Part shown: in pieces, positions 26,660 to 35,197 of the stretch | Layout of the letters: each line of letters begins with the position of its first letter | How positions within the stretch are numbered: the first letter of the stretch is position 1 | Source of the DNA: Myxococcales bacterium | GTDB lineage: Bacteria > Myxococcota_A > Polyangia > Polyangiales > Polyangiaceae | Length of the DNA stretch: 43,604 bases | Reading direction: 5' to 3' | Assembly: GCA_025359105.1 (NCBI GenBank) | Contig: JANYHK010000143.1 | Span: forward strand, 1-43,604 | Translations under genes and position numbers: made by a program | The notes under the pieces: model-generated | The model's database searches: none | Seen by the model: only the letters and a program-made list of their open reading frames with translations | Told to the model about the DNA's origin: nothing

Positions 26660-28069
26660 TTGGGGTCAAAGGAAATCGAGCTCGGCATCGACGTCCCGAA
26701 GGACGGTCTCGTCGAGCTCCTCGTGGTAGACGCGTCGCTGGCCCGCGCATTCTACTCGGGGATCCCGACGTCCCGCCTGCTCGCGCGCCTGCGCCTGGCC
26801 AGTGACGAGGCCGACCTCGACGCGGCGCCGCCGAGCCGGCCCACGTCATCGAGCTGGGACCGCTTGCTGGCCACGCTCCTCGCAGGCGCCGGCGACGCGG
26901 CGCTCGATCGGGTGCGGCGCGCCATCGCTCGGCATGCGCGCGCCGCGAGCGACGAGGGGCCACTCGACGCTGACGAACCGACGGTCGCGGCCCTCGTGCT
27001 CGCGGTCGCTTCGGCGAGCGACGCCGACACCTCGCTCGCCGAGGCCTTCGCGGGCGGCGAGATCGCGCCCGAGCTCGTCCGCGCATGCGCGGCCTACGAT
27101 CCGCGGCTGCTCTCGCCCGATCGGCGCGGCCCGCTCTTCGAAGCTTGCCTGCGTCTGGCAAAGCTCGGCGCGGTCGGACCGTGGCCGGAGGGGCGCGTGC
27201 GCGAGGCCGCCCACCGGTTCCGAACCTCGAACGTCGGCGTCGACCTCCTGCGAAGATCCAGCGCCGCGCTCCTTCCGCTCGATCTGGAGCCCGAGGTACC
27301 CCGCGCGGCACGGCGCATGGCGCTGCTCGAGCGCGGGGAGCTCGACGCGTTCGTCGCCCGCGACCCGCGCGAGCTCGCAACGGAGATCGACCGGGCCGAG
27401 CGCGGCGAGCAGGGCGGCCCGCGCATCTACCTCGACAAGCTCGTGGCCGACATCACCCGCCTCCTCACCCACCGCGGCGCGCTCGTCTTCGCCACCGTGC
27501 CACCGCAGCTCCCCCTCGAGGATCTCACGCCCGTCCGCGTGCCCAGCGTCCGCCCCGTCTCGTGGCTGCCCACCAGCTGGGCCGCGCCCGACGCCGCCGC
27601 GGTCCTCGCCAAAGCCCTCGAAGGCGGCGCGACGACGCTCCCCCGCGTGCGCGGCGTCATCGCCCGCGGCGGCGATCCGGCGCTCGACGCGATCGGCGCG
27701 GAGATGCTCCGAGTCGCATCGCACCCCTTCGCGAGCGCCGCGTTCGCCGAGGTCCTCGCGCGCACGGGTCGACCGCGCGACGTGACGCGCCTCGTCACCT
27801 ATTTCGCCGTGGCGCCCGACCCGCGTGACGCCGCCGCGGCCCTCGGCCAGTGCAGCGCGCCCGAGCTCCCGGGCATGTTGACCGACTGGCTCACGTCGAT
27901 GCTCCCCACCGACGGCGCCCTGGCTCCCCCCGGCGAGGATCCGGAGACGTCGAGCGGCGCACGACTCAGCGCCTGTGTAGTCGCCCTCCGCCCCTACCCT
28001 CACCTCTATGCGGCGGTGCGTCCCCTCCTGGCGCGGTTGACGGATCCGCCTGCGCCCGCCAGCGGCTGA
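26660..28069 (+). CDS. Unrecognised Ala-rich protein, probably helical repeats
   Basis: 469 residues, no signal peptide or membrane helix. The sequence is Ala/Leu/Arg/Asp-rich and almost wholly helical, with short repeating Leu-rich segments (for example ALVLAVASASDADTSLAEAF and MLRVASHPFASAAFAEVLAR) that suggest HEAT- or TPR-like packing. A Trp/Pro-rich break lies near 290-300. The TTG at 26660 is the first start after the upstream stop; the ribosome binding site is poor. It starts 15 bases after the secreted protein gene and may be cotranscribed with it. Its cytoplasmic location and unknown role are inferences. Confidence 0.7.
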   Translation: MGSKEIELGIDVPKDGLVELLVVDASLARAFYSGIPTSRLLARLRLASDEADLDAAPPSRPTSSSWDRLLATLLAGAGDAALDRVRRAIARHARAASDEGPLDADEPTVAALVLAVASASDADTSLAEAFAGGEIAPELVRACAAYDPRLLSPDRRGPLFEACLRLAKLGAVGPWPEGRVREAAHRFRTSNVGVDLLRRSSAALLPLDLEPEVPRAARRMALLERGELDAFVARDPRELATEIDRAERGEQGGPRIYLDKLVADITRLLTHRGALVFATVPPQLPLEDLTPVRVPSVRPVSWLPTSWAAPDAAAVLAKALEGGATTLPRVRGVIARGGDPALDAIGAEMLRVASHPFASAAFAEVLARTGRPRDVTRLVTYFAVAPDPRDAAAALGQCSAPELPGMLTDWLTSMLPTDGALAPPGEDPETSSGARLSACVVALRPYPHLYAAVRPLLARLTDPPAPASG

Positions 28070-28147
28070 CCCCGGAAAAAAGCGCACGAGCGAGCTCTCA
28101 AGTTTCCTCGCCGCCGGCCGTTCGGACCCTCCGAGGACGGAATACCC

Positions 28148-28942
28148 ATGGCAGGCGTTCGCATCTTGGTCGCTGAATACACCCCCGACAGCGACAAACA
28201 GGGGATGACCATTCGCAAATCGCTCGAGCGCCTCGGCGCCGTGGTCACCGTCGCGCGGAACGGGCAAGCGGCCGTCGAGCACGCCCTCGCCGAGGAGGAC
28301 AGCGACGCCCCGTTCGCGCTCGTCTTCATGAACCTCGACCTGCCTGTCCTGGACGGCCGCGCCGCCACCCGCACGCTGCGTAAACGTGGGTTCACGGGGC
28401 CGGTCATCGCCCTGACCGCGAGCGCCTCCGAGGCCGAGGAAGAGGAGTGCCTCCGCGCCGGCTTCGACGACTACATGACCGCGCCAGCGACGGCCGACGC
28501 CCTCGATCGCGCGACCCGCCGCCACGTCCGCCCGCCCCCGCGCAAGAGCGGCGTCATCCCGTGCGTGCTCGTGAGCGAGTACTCGGACGACGAAGAGATG
28601 ATGGAAATCATCGGTCCGTACGTCCAGAACCTGCCGGAACGCGCCGCCGCCATCCGAGGCGCGTTCGACGACGGCGACCTGCCGCTCGTAAAGCGCCTCG
28701 CCCACCAGCTCAAAGGTTCCGCCGGAAGCTATGGATTTCCTTCAATAACCGCGGCAGCCTCGGCGATTGACAGAGCTGTGCTTGCGGGCGACAACCCTGA
28801 TAAATTGAAAAAGCGCGTCGAGGAGCTCACTAGGCTCGTCTCGATGGCGCGGGCGAGTGTGCCGCCCCCGAGCATACGGAGCGAAGTGAACCCGGTTGAG
28901 CCAAGAGGACAAAAAGCCGGGCGCGCCGTCGGCGACGCATAA
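28148..28942 (+). CDS. Pseudo-receiver fused to a histidine phosphotransfer (Hpt) domain
   Basis: 264 residues. The receiver-like domain (1-128) has lost its chemistry: the acidic pair is E10-Y11, the phospho-acceptor position is N62 (FMNLDLPVLDG) and the conserved Lys is A112 (MTAPA). T90 remains. The C-terminal Hpt domain (about 145-235) keeps the phosphorylatable His186 in HQLKGSAGSYGF. So phosphate could pass through His186 but not reside on this receiver. GAGGACGG lies upstream of the ATG. The 3' end overlaps the GGDEF gene by 47 bases. The last 200 bases are more AT-rich than the rest. Confidence 0.9.
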   Translation: MAGVRILVAEYTPDSDKQGMTIRKSLERLGAVVTVARNGQAAVEHALAEEDSDAPFALVFMNLDLPVLDGRAATRTLRKRGFTGPVIALTASASEAEEEECLRAGFDDYMTAPATADALDRATRRHVRPPPRKSGVIPCVLVSEYSDDEEMMEIIGPYVQNLPERAAAIRGAFDDGDLPLVKRLAHQLKGSAGSYGFPSITAAASAIDRAVLAGDNPDKLKKRVEELTRLVSMARASVPPPSIRSEVNPVEPRGQKAGRAVGDA

Positions 28943-29870
28943 AGCGCAGTCGGTCCTCGCGATCGACGACACGCAGGACATCCACGATCTCCTTCGCCTG
29001 CGCCTCCGCGCCGAGGGCATCGAGCTCTTCCACGCCCACAGCGCCGCCGACGGCATCGCGCAAGCCAAGCAGCTCGTCCCCGACCTCATCCTCCTCGACA
29101 TCGACATGCCGAAGATGAACGGCTTCGACGTCTGCCGCGAGCTGAAGACGGAGGGCACCACTGCCGCGATCCCGGTCATCTTCCTGTCGGCGGCCTCGGA
29201 CGTGGACGACAAGGTCGCGGGCTTCGACCTCGGCGCCGTCGACTTCATCACCAAGCCCTTCAATACCGCCGAGCTCCGCGCCCGCGTGCGCGCCGCGCTT
29301 CGCACGAAGCGCTTCCAGGACATGCTCGCGCAGCGCGCGCAGATCGACGGGCTCACCGGCCTCTGGAACCGCGGCTACTTCAACCAGCGCCTGCAGGACG
29401 AGGTCGCCGCCGCCCGCCGCTACGGGCGTGAGGTGACGCTCGTGCTGGTCGACCTGGATCACTTCAAGAAGATCAACGACGGCCACGGCCACCCGTTCGG
29501 CGACCGCGTGCTCATGGCGACGGGCGAGGTGCTCGCGTCGAGCGTCCGCGCGACCGACGCCGCCTGCCGCTACGGCGGCGAGGAGTTCGGGCTGATCCTC
29601 ACCGAGACACCCGCGACCGGCGCGCTCACGTGCGCCCAGCGCATCCGCGAGCAAGTGGAGGCGCTCGGCCTCATGTCCAAGGGCAAGCCGGTGCCGGTGA
29701 CCGCGAGCATCGGCTACGCGTCCACCGGCAACTTTCCCAAGGAGCAGCTCACCGTCCAGACGCTCCTCGACGCCGCAGATGGAGCCCTCTACGCCGCCAA
29801 GCAAGGCGGCCGCAACCGCATCTGCGAGGGCGAGCCGCCGGCCAGGAGCGCCTCGATCACACCGGAATGA
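28896..29870 (+). CDS. Response regulator diguanylate cyclase (REC-GGDEF)
   Basis: 324 residues. The receiver (about 17-135) is intact: D24/D25, phospho-acceptor D68, S99 and K120. The GGDEF domain (about 148-312) has the active site GGEEF at 227-231 and an inhibitory I-site RATD at 218-221, spaced five residues before it, so product feedback is expected. It makes cyclic di-GMP from two GTP when its receiver is phosphorylated. The TTG at 28896 lies inside the upstream Hpt gene (47-base overlap), which points to coupled expression; the Hpt His may feed this receiver. The end overlaps the convergent carboxylase gene by 14 bases. Confidence 0.95.
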   Translation: MSQEDKKPGAPSATHKAQSVLAIDDTQDIHDLLRLRLRAEGIELFHAHSAADGIAQAKQLVPDLILLDIDMPKMNGFDVCRELKTEGTTAAIPVIFLSAASDVDDKVAGFDLGAVDFITKPFNTAELRARVRAALRTKRFQDMLAQRAQIDGLTGLWNRGYFNQRLQDEVAAARRYGREVTLVLVDLDHFKKINDGHGHPFGDRVLMATGEVLASSVRATDAACRYGGEEFGLILTETPATGALTCAQRIREQVEALGLMSKGKPVPVTASIGYASTGNFPKEQLTVQTLLDAADGALYAAKQGGRNRICEGEPPARSASITPE

Positions 29871-31428
29871 CGCCGCGCTTCCGTGCCGGCCGTTCGATCT
29901 TCTTGTGCCGCGCGAGCTCGAGACCCCACGCCAGCGCGCGTCGCGTGTCCCGCGGATCGATCACCTCGTCGATGAGGCCCCACCCGGCGACCTTGTAGAC
30001 GTCGATGTTCTTCTGAATGAGATCGATGATCGCCTTCTTCGCCTCGGGCGGCGGCTCCTCCCCGCCGAAGAGCTTCTTCGCTGCGATGCCGACCATGCCC
30101 TCGGCGCCCATGACGCTGATCTCCGCGCCCGGCCAGGAGACGATGAGATCCGGCTCGTACGCACGACCGCACATGACGTAGTAGCCCGCGCCGTAGGCCT
30201 TGCGCACCACGACCGTGAGCTTCGGCACCGTCGCCGCGCTCATCACGTGGAGCATCTTCGCGCCGTGGCGGATGATACCGGCGTGCTCGACCTTGCTGCC
30301 GACCATGAAGCCGGGCACGTCCTGGAGGAACACGAGCGGTACGTTGAAGGCGTCGCAGATCTGGATGAAGCGCGCGGCCTTGTCGGCGCTGTCGACGTCG
30401 AGGATGCCGCCGAGGTACATCGGCTGGTTGGCGACGATCCCCACGGATTTCCCGCCGATCCGCGCGAGGCACGTGATGACGCTCCGCGCCCAACGCGGCT
30501 TGATGTCGAGGATCTCGCCGTGGTCCACGAGCGTGCGGATCAGCTTGTACATGTCGTACGGCTTGCGCGTCGTCTCGGGGAGCAGATCGAGGAGCGACTC
30601 GTCGCGGCGGTCGATGGGGTCCGTCACGGGCAGATCGGGCGGCAGCTCGTCGCACGAGGAGGGGAAGAACGAGAGGTACTTCTTGGTCGCCTGAATGCAC
30701 GCCGCATCACTCTCGAACTCGCCGTCGCCGACGCCGCTCACCTCGCAGTGGACCTTGGACCCGCCCAGCTCCTGCTCGCCGATCTCCTGCCCGGTGACCG
30801 CCTTCACCAGCGCCGGACCGCCGAGCGCGAGCGAGCCGACGTTCTTCACCATCGGCACGTAGTCGGCGAGGCCGGGGATGTACGCAGTGCCGGCCGCGCC
30901 GGGGCCGACCATCGCCGCGACCTGCGGCACGACGCCGCTCATCACGACCTGCTCGCGGAACAGGTGCCCGGAGCCCGCGAAGAGCGAGATCATGTCGGGG
31001 TGGCTGGAGCCCGGATCGATGCGCGCGCCGCCCGAGTCGATGAACCACACGATGGGCCATCGCCCGCGCAGGCTCATCTGGCGCAGGCGCGTGACCTTCT
31101 CCTCGCCGGTGTAGCCGATCGAGCCGCCCTTGACCGTGAAGTCGTAGGCGACCGCGCAGACCATGCGGCCTTCGATCTTGCCGAAGCCCGTCACGACGCC
31201 GTCCGCCGCGGGCTTGTCGGTGCCGTCGGGGCCGGCGGCGAGGCCCATCTGCGTGCCGTGGGCGCCGATCTCGAAGAAGACGCCGTCGTCGTAGAACGCG
31301 TTCAACCGCTCCCGCGCGGTCATCTTGCCGCGCGCGTGCTGCTTCGCGATCTTGTCCGCCCCACCCAACTCGCGGACCTTGGCGCGACGCGCCTCGAGAT
31401 CCGCCACGAGCTCACGCATGTTCGGCAT
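29857..31428 (-). CDS. Acyl-CoA carboxylase carboxyltransferase subunit
   Basis: 523 residues, of the acetyl/propionyl/methylcrotonyl-CoA carboxylase beta family. It moves carboxyl from biotin to an acyl-CoA. Both crotonase-like halves are present: the N-half has FIDSGGARI and VGPGAAGTAYIPG, the C-half has QDVPGFMVGSKVEHAGIIRH and KAYGAGYYVMCG. The ATG at 31428 was chosen because GGAGG lies directly upstream; a GTG nine codons earlier would overlap the preceding gene. It is the last gene of the MarR-BKACE-crotonase operon. No biotin-carrier subunit is in the window. The exact acyl-CoA cannot be read from sequence. Confidence 0.95.
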   Translation of the reverse strand: MPNMRELVADLEARRAKVRELGGADKIAKQHARGKMTARERLNAFYDDGVFFEIGAHGTQMGLAAGPDGTDKPAADGVVTGFGKIEGRMVCAVAYDFTVKGGSIGYTGEEKVTRLRQMSLRGRWPIVWFIDSGGARIDPGSSHPDMISLFAGSGHLFREQVVMSGVVPQVAAMVGPGAAGTAYIPGLADYVPMVKNVGSLALGGPALVKAVTGQEIGEQELGGSKVHCEVSGVGDGEFESDAACIQATKKYLSFFPSSCDELPPDLPVTDPIDRRDESLLDLLPETTRKPYDMYKLIRTLVDHGEILDIKPRWARSVITCLARIGGKSVGIVANQPMYLGGILDVDSADKAARFIQICDAFNVPLVFLQDVPGFMVGSKVEHAGIIRHGAKMLHVMSAATVPKLTVVVRKAYGAGYYVMCGRAYEPDLIVSWPGAEISVMGAEGMVGIAAKKLFGGEEPPPEAKKAIIDLIQKNIDVYKVAGWGLIDEVIDPRDTRRALAWGLELARHKKIERPARKRGVIPV

Positions 31429-31439
31429 CGTCGCCTCCG

Positions 31440-32225
31440 TCACTTTCCGGTCCACTTGGGGCTTCGCTTTTCCAGAAACGCCATGAGCCCCTCGCGCGCG
31501 TCTTCCGTCGCGAGGATCTCGCCGAGGCGGCCGCGCAGGAGCGGCAGCGCGGCTTCGAGCTCGAGATCGTCCTGCGCCGCGAAGGCGCGAAGGCCCAGCG
31601 CGAGCGCCATCGGGCTCTTGCCGACCAGCTTGGACACGACCTGCACCACGGCGTCATCGAGCTCGCCCGGCGTGACGACGCGGTTCACGATGCCCGCGCG
31701 ATGCGCCTCCTCGGCGGTGAGCTTCTCGCCGAAGAGCATCATCTCGACGAGGCGGCGGCGCGGCACCAGGCGCTGCAGCACCGCCATGATCATCATCGGG
31801 AAGAGGCCCACGTTGATCTCGGGCGTGCCGAGCGTCGCCTCGGTCGACGCGATCGCGAACGTGCAGGCCGCGACCAGGCCGAGGCCGCCGCCCATCGCCG
31901 CGCCGTTCACCTTGGCGACGATCGGCTTGTCCGAGTTCACCATCGTGAGCAGCAGATCGGCGTAGTCGCCCTTCGGCGGCAGGGCCGGTCCGTCCGCGCC
32001 GCCGGTCATCTGCGCAAAATCACCGCCCGCGCAGAAGGCCTTGCCGTCGCCGGTGAGGACGATCGCCGTGACGTCGGCCGCCGCGCGCGCGTCGTCCAGC
32101 GCGTACAGGAGCTCGTTCACCATGACGGGGCCGATCGCGTTGCGGCGCTCGGGGTAGACGAGCGTGATCGTCTCGACGCCCCCGCCGCGCTCGGTCCGGA
32201 TGCGCTGGTAGCTGCGTGCGCTCAT
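31440..32225 (-). CDS. Enoyl-CoA hydratase/isomerase (crotonase) family protein
   Basis: 261 residues. The crotonase signature includes the oxyanion-hole segments AFCAGGDF (64-70) and NGAAMGGGLGL (107-117) and the catalytic-loop segment LGTPEINVGLFP, with the acid at about 136. It likely hydrates or isomerises an enoyl-CoA in the cytoplasm. The ATG at 32225 overlaps the TGA of the upstream BKACE gene (ATGA), so they are translationally coupled. With the carboxyltransferase that follows, this resembles branched-chain (leucine-type) acyl-CoA breakdown, but substrate assignment is inferred. Confidence 0.93.
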   Translation of the reverse strand: MSARSYQRIRTERGGGVETITLVYPERRNAIGPVMVNELLYALDDARAAADVTAIVLTGDGKAFCAGGDFAQMTGGADGPALPPKGDYADLLLTMVNSDKPIVAKVNGAAMGGGLGLVAACTFAIASTEATLGTPEINVGLFPMMIMAVLQRLVPRRRLVEMMLFGEKLTAEEAHRAGIVNRVVTPGELDDAVVQVVSKLVGKSPMALALGLRAFAAQDDLELEAALPLLRGRLGEILATEDAREGLMAFLEKRSPKWTGK

Positions 32226-33127
32226 CCGGCGGCCTTCTCGGGGCGGAACGCGTCCAGGGAGAGGATCTTCTTCGCCTCGTCCACCGTCGCCGGGCGCCGG
32301 CCTACGTCGCGCACCATCCGCGCGGCCACCTCGATGAGGTCGCCGTTGGACTTTGCCATCTCGCCGTTCGGCAAATACAGGTTGTCCTCGAGCCCGGCGC
32401 GGACGTTGCCGCCGAGGACGAGCGCTGTGCCGATCATGCGCCAGCCGCACTTGCTGATGCCGATGACCTCCCACTCGCTGTCCGGCGCGAGGCTCAGCGC
32501 GATCTGCTTCTGGAGCTGCAGGCTCTCCACGGTCGGCGGGATGCCTCCGAGCACGTTCACGATGAACGAGAATTGGAGTGGCGCCTTCAGGATGCCCATG
32601 TCGAGCAGCGGCCAGATGCCGTGCGTGTGCCCGGTGTCGAAGCACTCGAGCTCGGGCTTCACGCCGCTCTCGTTCATCGCCGAGAGCATCTTGACGATCT
32701 TGCCGTACGTATTCGGGAAGACCATGTCGAAGACGAAGTTCTTCCGCTTCTCGGAGTACTTCGAATAATTCATCGTCCCCATGTTGAGGGCGCCGATGTG
32801 CGGGCGACTCTCGCGGAGGTACGTGCACTGCTCGGTGACGTCCTCGAGGATGGTGCCCGTCGAGAAGTTGAGGAGCACAGGACAGCGCTTCTGGATCTCT
32901 TCTTTGATCTTGGCGAACGTCGCCGGGCTGAACGTAGGGCTGCCGTCGTCGTTGCGGGCGTGGATGTGCACCACGCTCGCGCCGGCGTCGTAGGCGCGCT
33001 TCGCCTCTTCGGCGATCTCGACCGGCGTGTAGGGGATGGCCGCGCACTGCTGCCGGTTGGCGAGCACGCCGGAGAGGGCGCACGTGATGACGCAGACGTC
33101 GGGATCGCGCTTCATGGGCTCGCTCAT
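32222..33127 (-). CDS. Beta-keto acid cleavage enzyme (BKACE, DUF849)
   Basis: 301 residues, close to the family length. Members use a metal to react a 3-keto acid with acetyl-CoA, as Kce does with 3-keto-5-aminohexanoate in lysine fermentation. The metal-site pair is VVHIHARND (H54, H56), followed by LLNFSTG and a FDTGHTHG segment. The ATG at 33127 has AGGAG upstream. It is the first enzyme gene after the MarR regulator (51 bases apart). The substrate is not determined by these motifs; BKACE enzymes are known to use many keto acids. Confidence 0.92.
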   Translation of the reverse strand: MSEPMKRDPDVCVITCALSGVLANRQQCAAIPYTPVEIAEEAKRAYDAGASVVHIHARNDDGSPTFSPATFAKIKEEIQKRCPVLLNFSTGTILEDVTEQCTYLRESRPHIGALNMGTMNYSKYSEKRKNFVFDMVFPNTYGKIVKMLSAMNESGVKPELECFDTGHTHGIWPLLDMGILKAPLQFSFIVNVLGGIPPTVESLQLQKQIALSLAPDSEWEVIGISKCGWRMIGTALVLGGNVRAGLEDNLYLPNGEMAKSNGDLIEVAARMVRDVGRRPATVDEAKKILSLDAFRPEKAAG

Positions 33128-33178
33128 CGTCTTCTCCTGCCTCTCGTCTTTCTCTTCTCGACTCGTCTCGTCTTGCAG

Positions 33179-33670
33179 TTACTTGGCCTGGGCGACGGCG
33201 TCCTCGCCGACGTCGCGGCGAACGATCTGCTTCACGCGCTTCGCGACCTTGCTCAGGATCTTCATGAGGTCGCGAATCTCCTGCGCGCTCAGGCTCTCGA
33301 GCGCGCTGCGGAAGATCTCCATCGGCTCGACCGGAATCTCGCTGGCGAGCTTGGCCCCTTTCTCGGTCAGACGGATGTGGACGACGCGGCGGTCCTCCGT
33401 CGAGCGCAGGCGCTGCACGAGGCCCTCGCGCTCCATCCGATCGATGATCCCGGTGACGGTGCTGTTCTGCGCGCGGATCTTGTCGGAGAGCTCGGAGAGC
33501 GAGAGATCGCCGATCGTCTCCAGAATCTTCACGACGGTGAGCTGCGGGCCGGTGAGCTGCGCGCGGCGCGCCAGCTCCTTGGTGAGCCGGCGGCTCTCCG
33601 TGTAGAGGTAGACGACGGCCTCGAAGACCTGATCAACCTCTTGCTTGATGTCGGGCGAGATGGGGGGCAA
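33179..33670 (-). CDS. MarR family transcriptional regulator
   Basis: 163 residues with the MarR winged helix: LTGPQLTVVKILE, LSLSELSDKI, NSTVTGIIDRMEREGLV and the beta-wing RRVVHIRLTEKG. It probably binds DNA as a dimer and releases it on ligand binding. The TTG at 33670 is preferred to the ATG at 33712: AGGAG lies six bases before the TTG, while the ATG falls inside a perfect palindrome that looks like its own operator. It heads the BKACE-crotonase-carboxylase operon, which it probably controls together with itself. Confidence 0.9.
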   Translation of the reverse strand: MPPISPDIKQEVDQVFEAVVYLYTESRRLTKELARRAQLTGPQLTVVKILETIGDLSLSELSDKIRAQNSTVTGIIDRMEREGLVQRLRSTEDRRVVHIRLTEKGAKLASEIPVEPMEIFRSALESLSAQEIRDLMKILSKVAKRVKQIVRRDVGEDAVAQAK

Positions 33671-33690
33671 GGCAAGCTCCTGACGGACCG

Positions 33691-33714
33691 AGATGTTTCG
33701 CGTGCGAAACATCT
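33691..33714. promoter_or_regulatory. Perfect palindrome, likely MarR operator
   Basis: Two 11-base arms (AGATGTTTCGC at 33691-33701 and its exact complement at 33704-33714) flank a 2-base centre. It lies 21 bases before the chosen TTG start. A TAGACA / TAGATG promoter-like pair 16 bases apart, read on the minus strand, would place the -10 at the palindrome edge, consistent with repression. Confidence 0.75.
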
Positions 33715-33775
33715 ACCCCATCTGCGCGATTTGTCTAGAGCGGAGCGGGGCTCGCTTTCCCCGTCACTCCTCTGA

Positions 33776-34237
33776 TCACTCCACGATCGCGGCCCGGGAG
33801 GACCCGGCGCTCCCGCGCGCCGCGAGGACGCGCCGGCTGGCGAGCAGCGTGAGGGCGAGCACCACGAGGAACACGAGGTTCTCCTGCGTGAGCGACGCCA
33901 CGGAGACCACCGCCGGTCCCGGACAGTAGCCCGAGAGCCCCCAGCCGATCCCGAAGAGGGCGGCGCCGCCGACGAGGCGCGCGTCGATCATTTTCAGCGA
34001 CGGCCAGGCGAACTCCGGCGCGAAGAGCGGAACCCCGCGCCGCTTCGCGGCCACGACGGCGAGGGCGTACACGCCGATCGCGCCGACCATGACGAGCATG
34101 AGGCTCGGATCCCAGTCGCCGGTCACGTCGAGGAACGCTGCGACCTTCGCCGGCTTCGTCATCCCCGCGAGGCCCAGGCCGGCCGCGAACAAGAGGCCGC
34201 TGAGCAGCGCCACGATGTTGCGCCGCCCCGCCGTCAC
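33776..34237 (-). CDS. YeeE/YedE family membrane protein, C-terminal half type
   Basis: 153 residues with several hydrophobic helices. It is the DUF6691-type half of a split YeeE/YedE transporter, with GWGLSGYCPGPAVV holding the conserved Cys. The YeeE/YedE family imports thiosulfate or related sulfur species. The GTG at 34237 overlaps the TGA of the upstream partner (GTGA), so the two halves are coupled and most likely form one transporter. It lies just upstream of the MarR gene on the same strand but has its own stop and 105 bases between. Confidence 0.88.
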   Translation of the reverse strand: MTAGRRNIVALLSGLLFAAGLGLAGMTKPAKVAAFLDVTGDWDPSLMLVMVGAIGVYALAVVAAKRRGVPLFAPEFAWPSLKMIDARLVGGAALFGIGWGLSGYCPGPAVVSVASLTQENLVFLVVLALTLLASRRVLAARGSAGSSRAAIVE

Positions 34238-34671
34238 GACGCGCCCCCGAAGCGATGAAGCGCGAGCACCGTGAGCACGCCCGTCGCGATGAACGTGATC
34301 GTGGCGACGATGGAGCGCGGGGACAGCCGCCCGATCCCGCACACGCCATGGCCGCTCGTGCAGCCCGCCCCCATCTCCACGCCGACGCCGACGAGCGCGG
34401 CCGCGAGCACGGTGCGCCCGATCGAGCCCATGATCGGCGCCCCGATGACCCCCGGGAAGAAGAGCGCGAGGAGCGCGCCGCCGCCGACGAGGCCTGCCAG
34501 GAAGAGGAGTCGCCAGGCGCCGTCCTCCCCCTTGGTGGGCGACAGGGCGCTCGACAGGATCCCGCTCACACCCGCCGTCCGACCGCAGCCGAGAAGCACG
34601 GCAGCCGATGCGAGGCCGATCAAAATGCCACCGAGGAGCGAGGCGACGGGGGTGAAGTTCGTGAACGTCAT
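34234..34671 (-). CDS. YeeE/YedE family membrane protein, N-terminal half type
   Basis: 145 residues, membrane-embedded. It carries the family signature GAGCTSGHGVCGIGRLSPRS and an earlier CGRTAGVSG segment, with the Cys residues thought to guide the sulfur substrate. It pairs with the next gene as a two-part transporter, as in split YeeE systems. AAAGGG upstream supports the ATG at 34671. Its start lies only 16 bases from the divergent ATG at 34688. No rhodanese or sulfurtransferase gene is adjacent. Confidence 0.9.
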   Translation of the reverse strand: MTFTNFTPVASLLGGILIGLASAAVLLGCGRTAGVSGILSSALSPTKGEDGAWRLLFLAGLVGGGALLALFFPGVIGAPIMGSIGRTVLAAALVGVGVEMGAGCTSGHGVCGIGRLSPRSIVATITFIATGVLTVLALHRFGGAS

Positions 34672-34687
34672 GCGCTACCCTTTCACC

Positions 34688-35197
34688 ATGACGTCTACCG
34701 CGGGACGCGAAAAAGGAAACCGCCTTCGCGAGTTCGAGGGGGAGTGGGTGGGCGAGGAGACCGTCGCGCCTACGCCGTGGTACCCGCGCGGAGGCCTGGC
34801 GATGGGGCGCACCGTCGCCCGGATGGCGATGGGCGGGCGGGTGCTCGTCACCGACTACGTCGAGGAGCGCGACGGCAAGGTCATCCTCGAGGGCCACGGC
34901 GTCTACGCGTGGGAGGCGCAGGACGTCTACCGTATGTTCTGGTTCGACACGTCGGGCCCCACGCCCGATGCGCCGGTCGAAGGGCGCTGGGACGACGACA
35001 CGCTGACGTTCGAGCGCGCCGCACCGCAAGGTCGGGTGCGCTATGTCTACCAGCTGCACCACGGCGGAGACGTCTACGATTTCCGCATCGAACGCCTCAC
35101 CGACCCGCCCCAGCCCCAGCCGCCGCAAGCGGGAGCGACGAGCTCACCGGCCCCCGTCTGGGAGCGCCTCATGCAAGGCCGCTACCGCCGAACCTGA
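34688..35197 (+). CDS. DUF1579-like protein
   Basis: 169 residues, no signal peptide. The opening LREFEGEWVGEE and later strand-rich Trp/Tyr segments (VLVTDYVEERDG, MFWFDTSG, YVYQLHHGGDVYDFRIE) match DUF1579, a small beta-barrel-like family of unknown role. The C-terminus is Pro-rich. The ATG at 34688 is needed to include the domain start, but it has no ribosome binding site. TACCCT at 34676-34681, seven bases upstream, could be the -10 of a leaderless transcript. It is divergent from the YeeE gene with 16 bases between starts. Confidence 0.8.
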   Translation: MTSTAGREKGNRLREFEGEWVGEETVAPTPWYPRGGLAMGRTVARMAMGGRVLVTDYVEERDGKVILEGHGVYAWEAQDVYRMFWFDTSGPTPDAPVEGRWDDDTLTFERAAPQGRVRYVYQLHHGGDVYDFRIERLTDPPQPQPPQAGATSSPAPVWERLMQGRYRRT

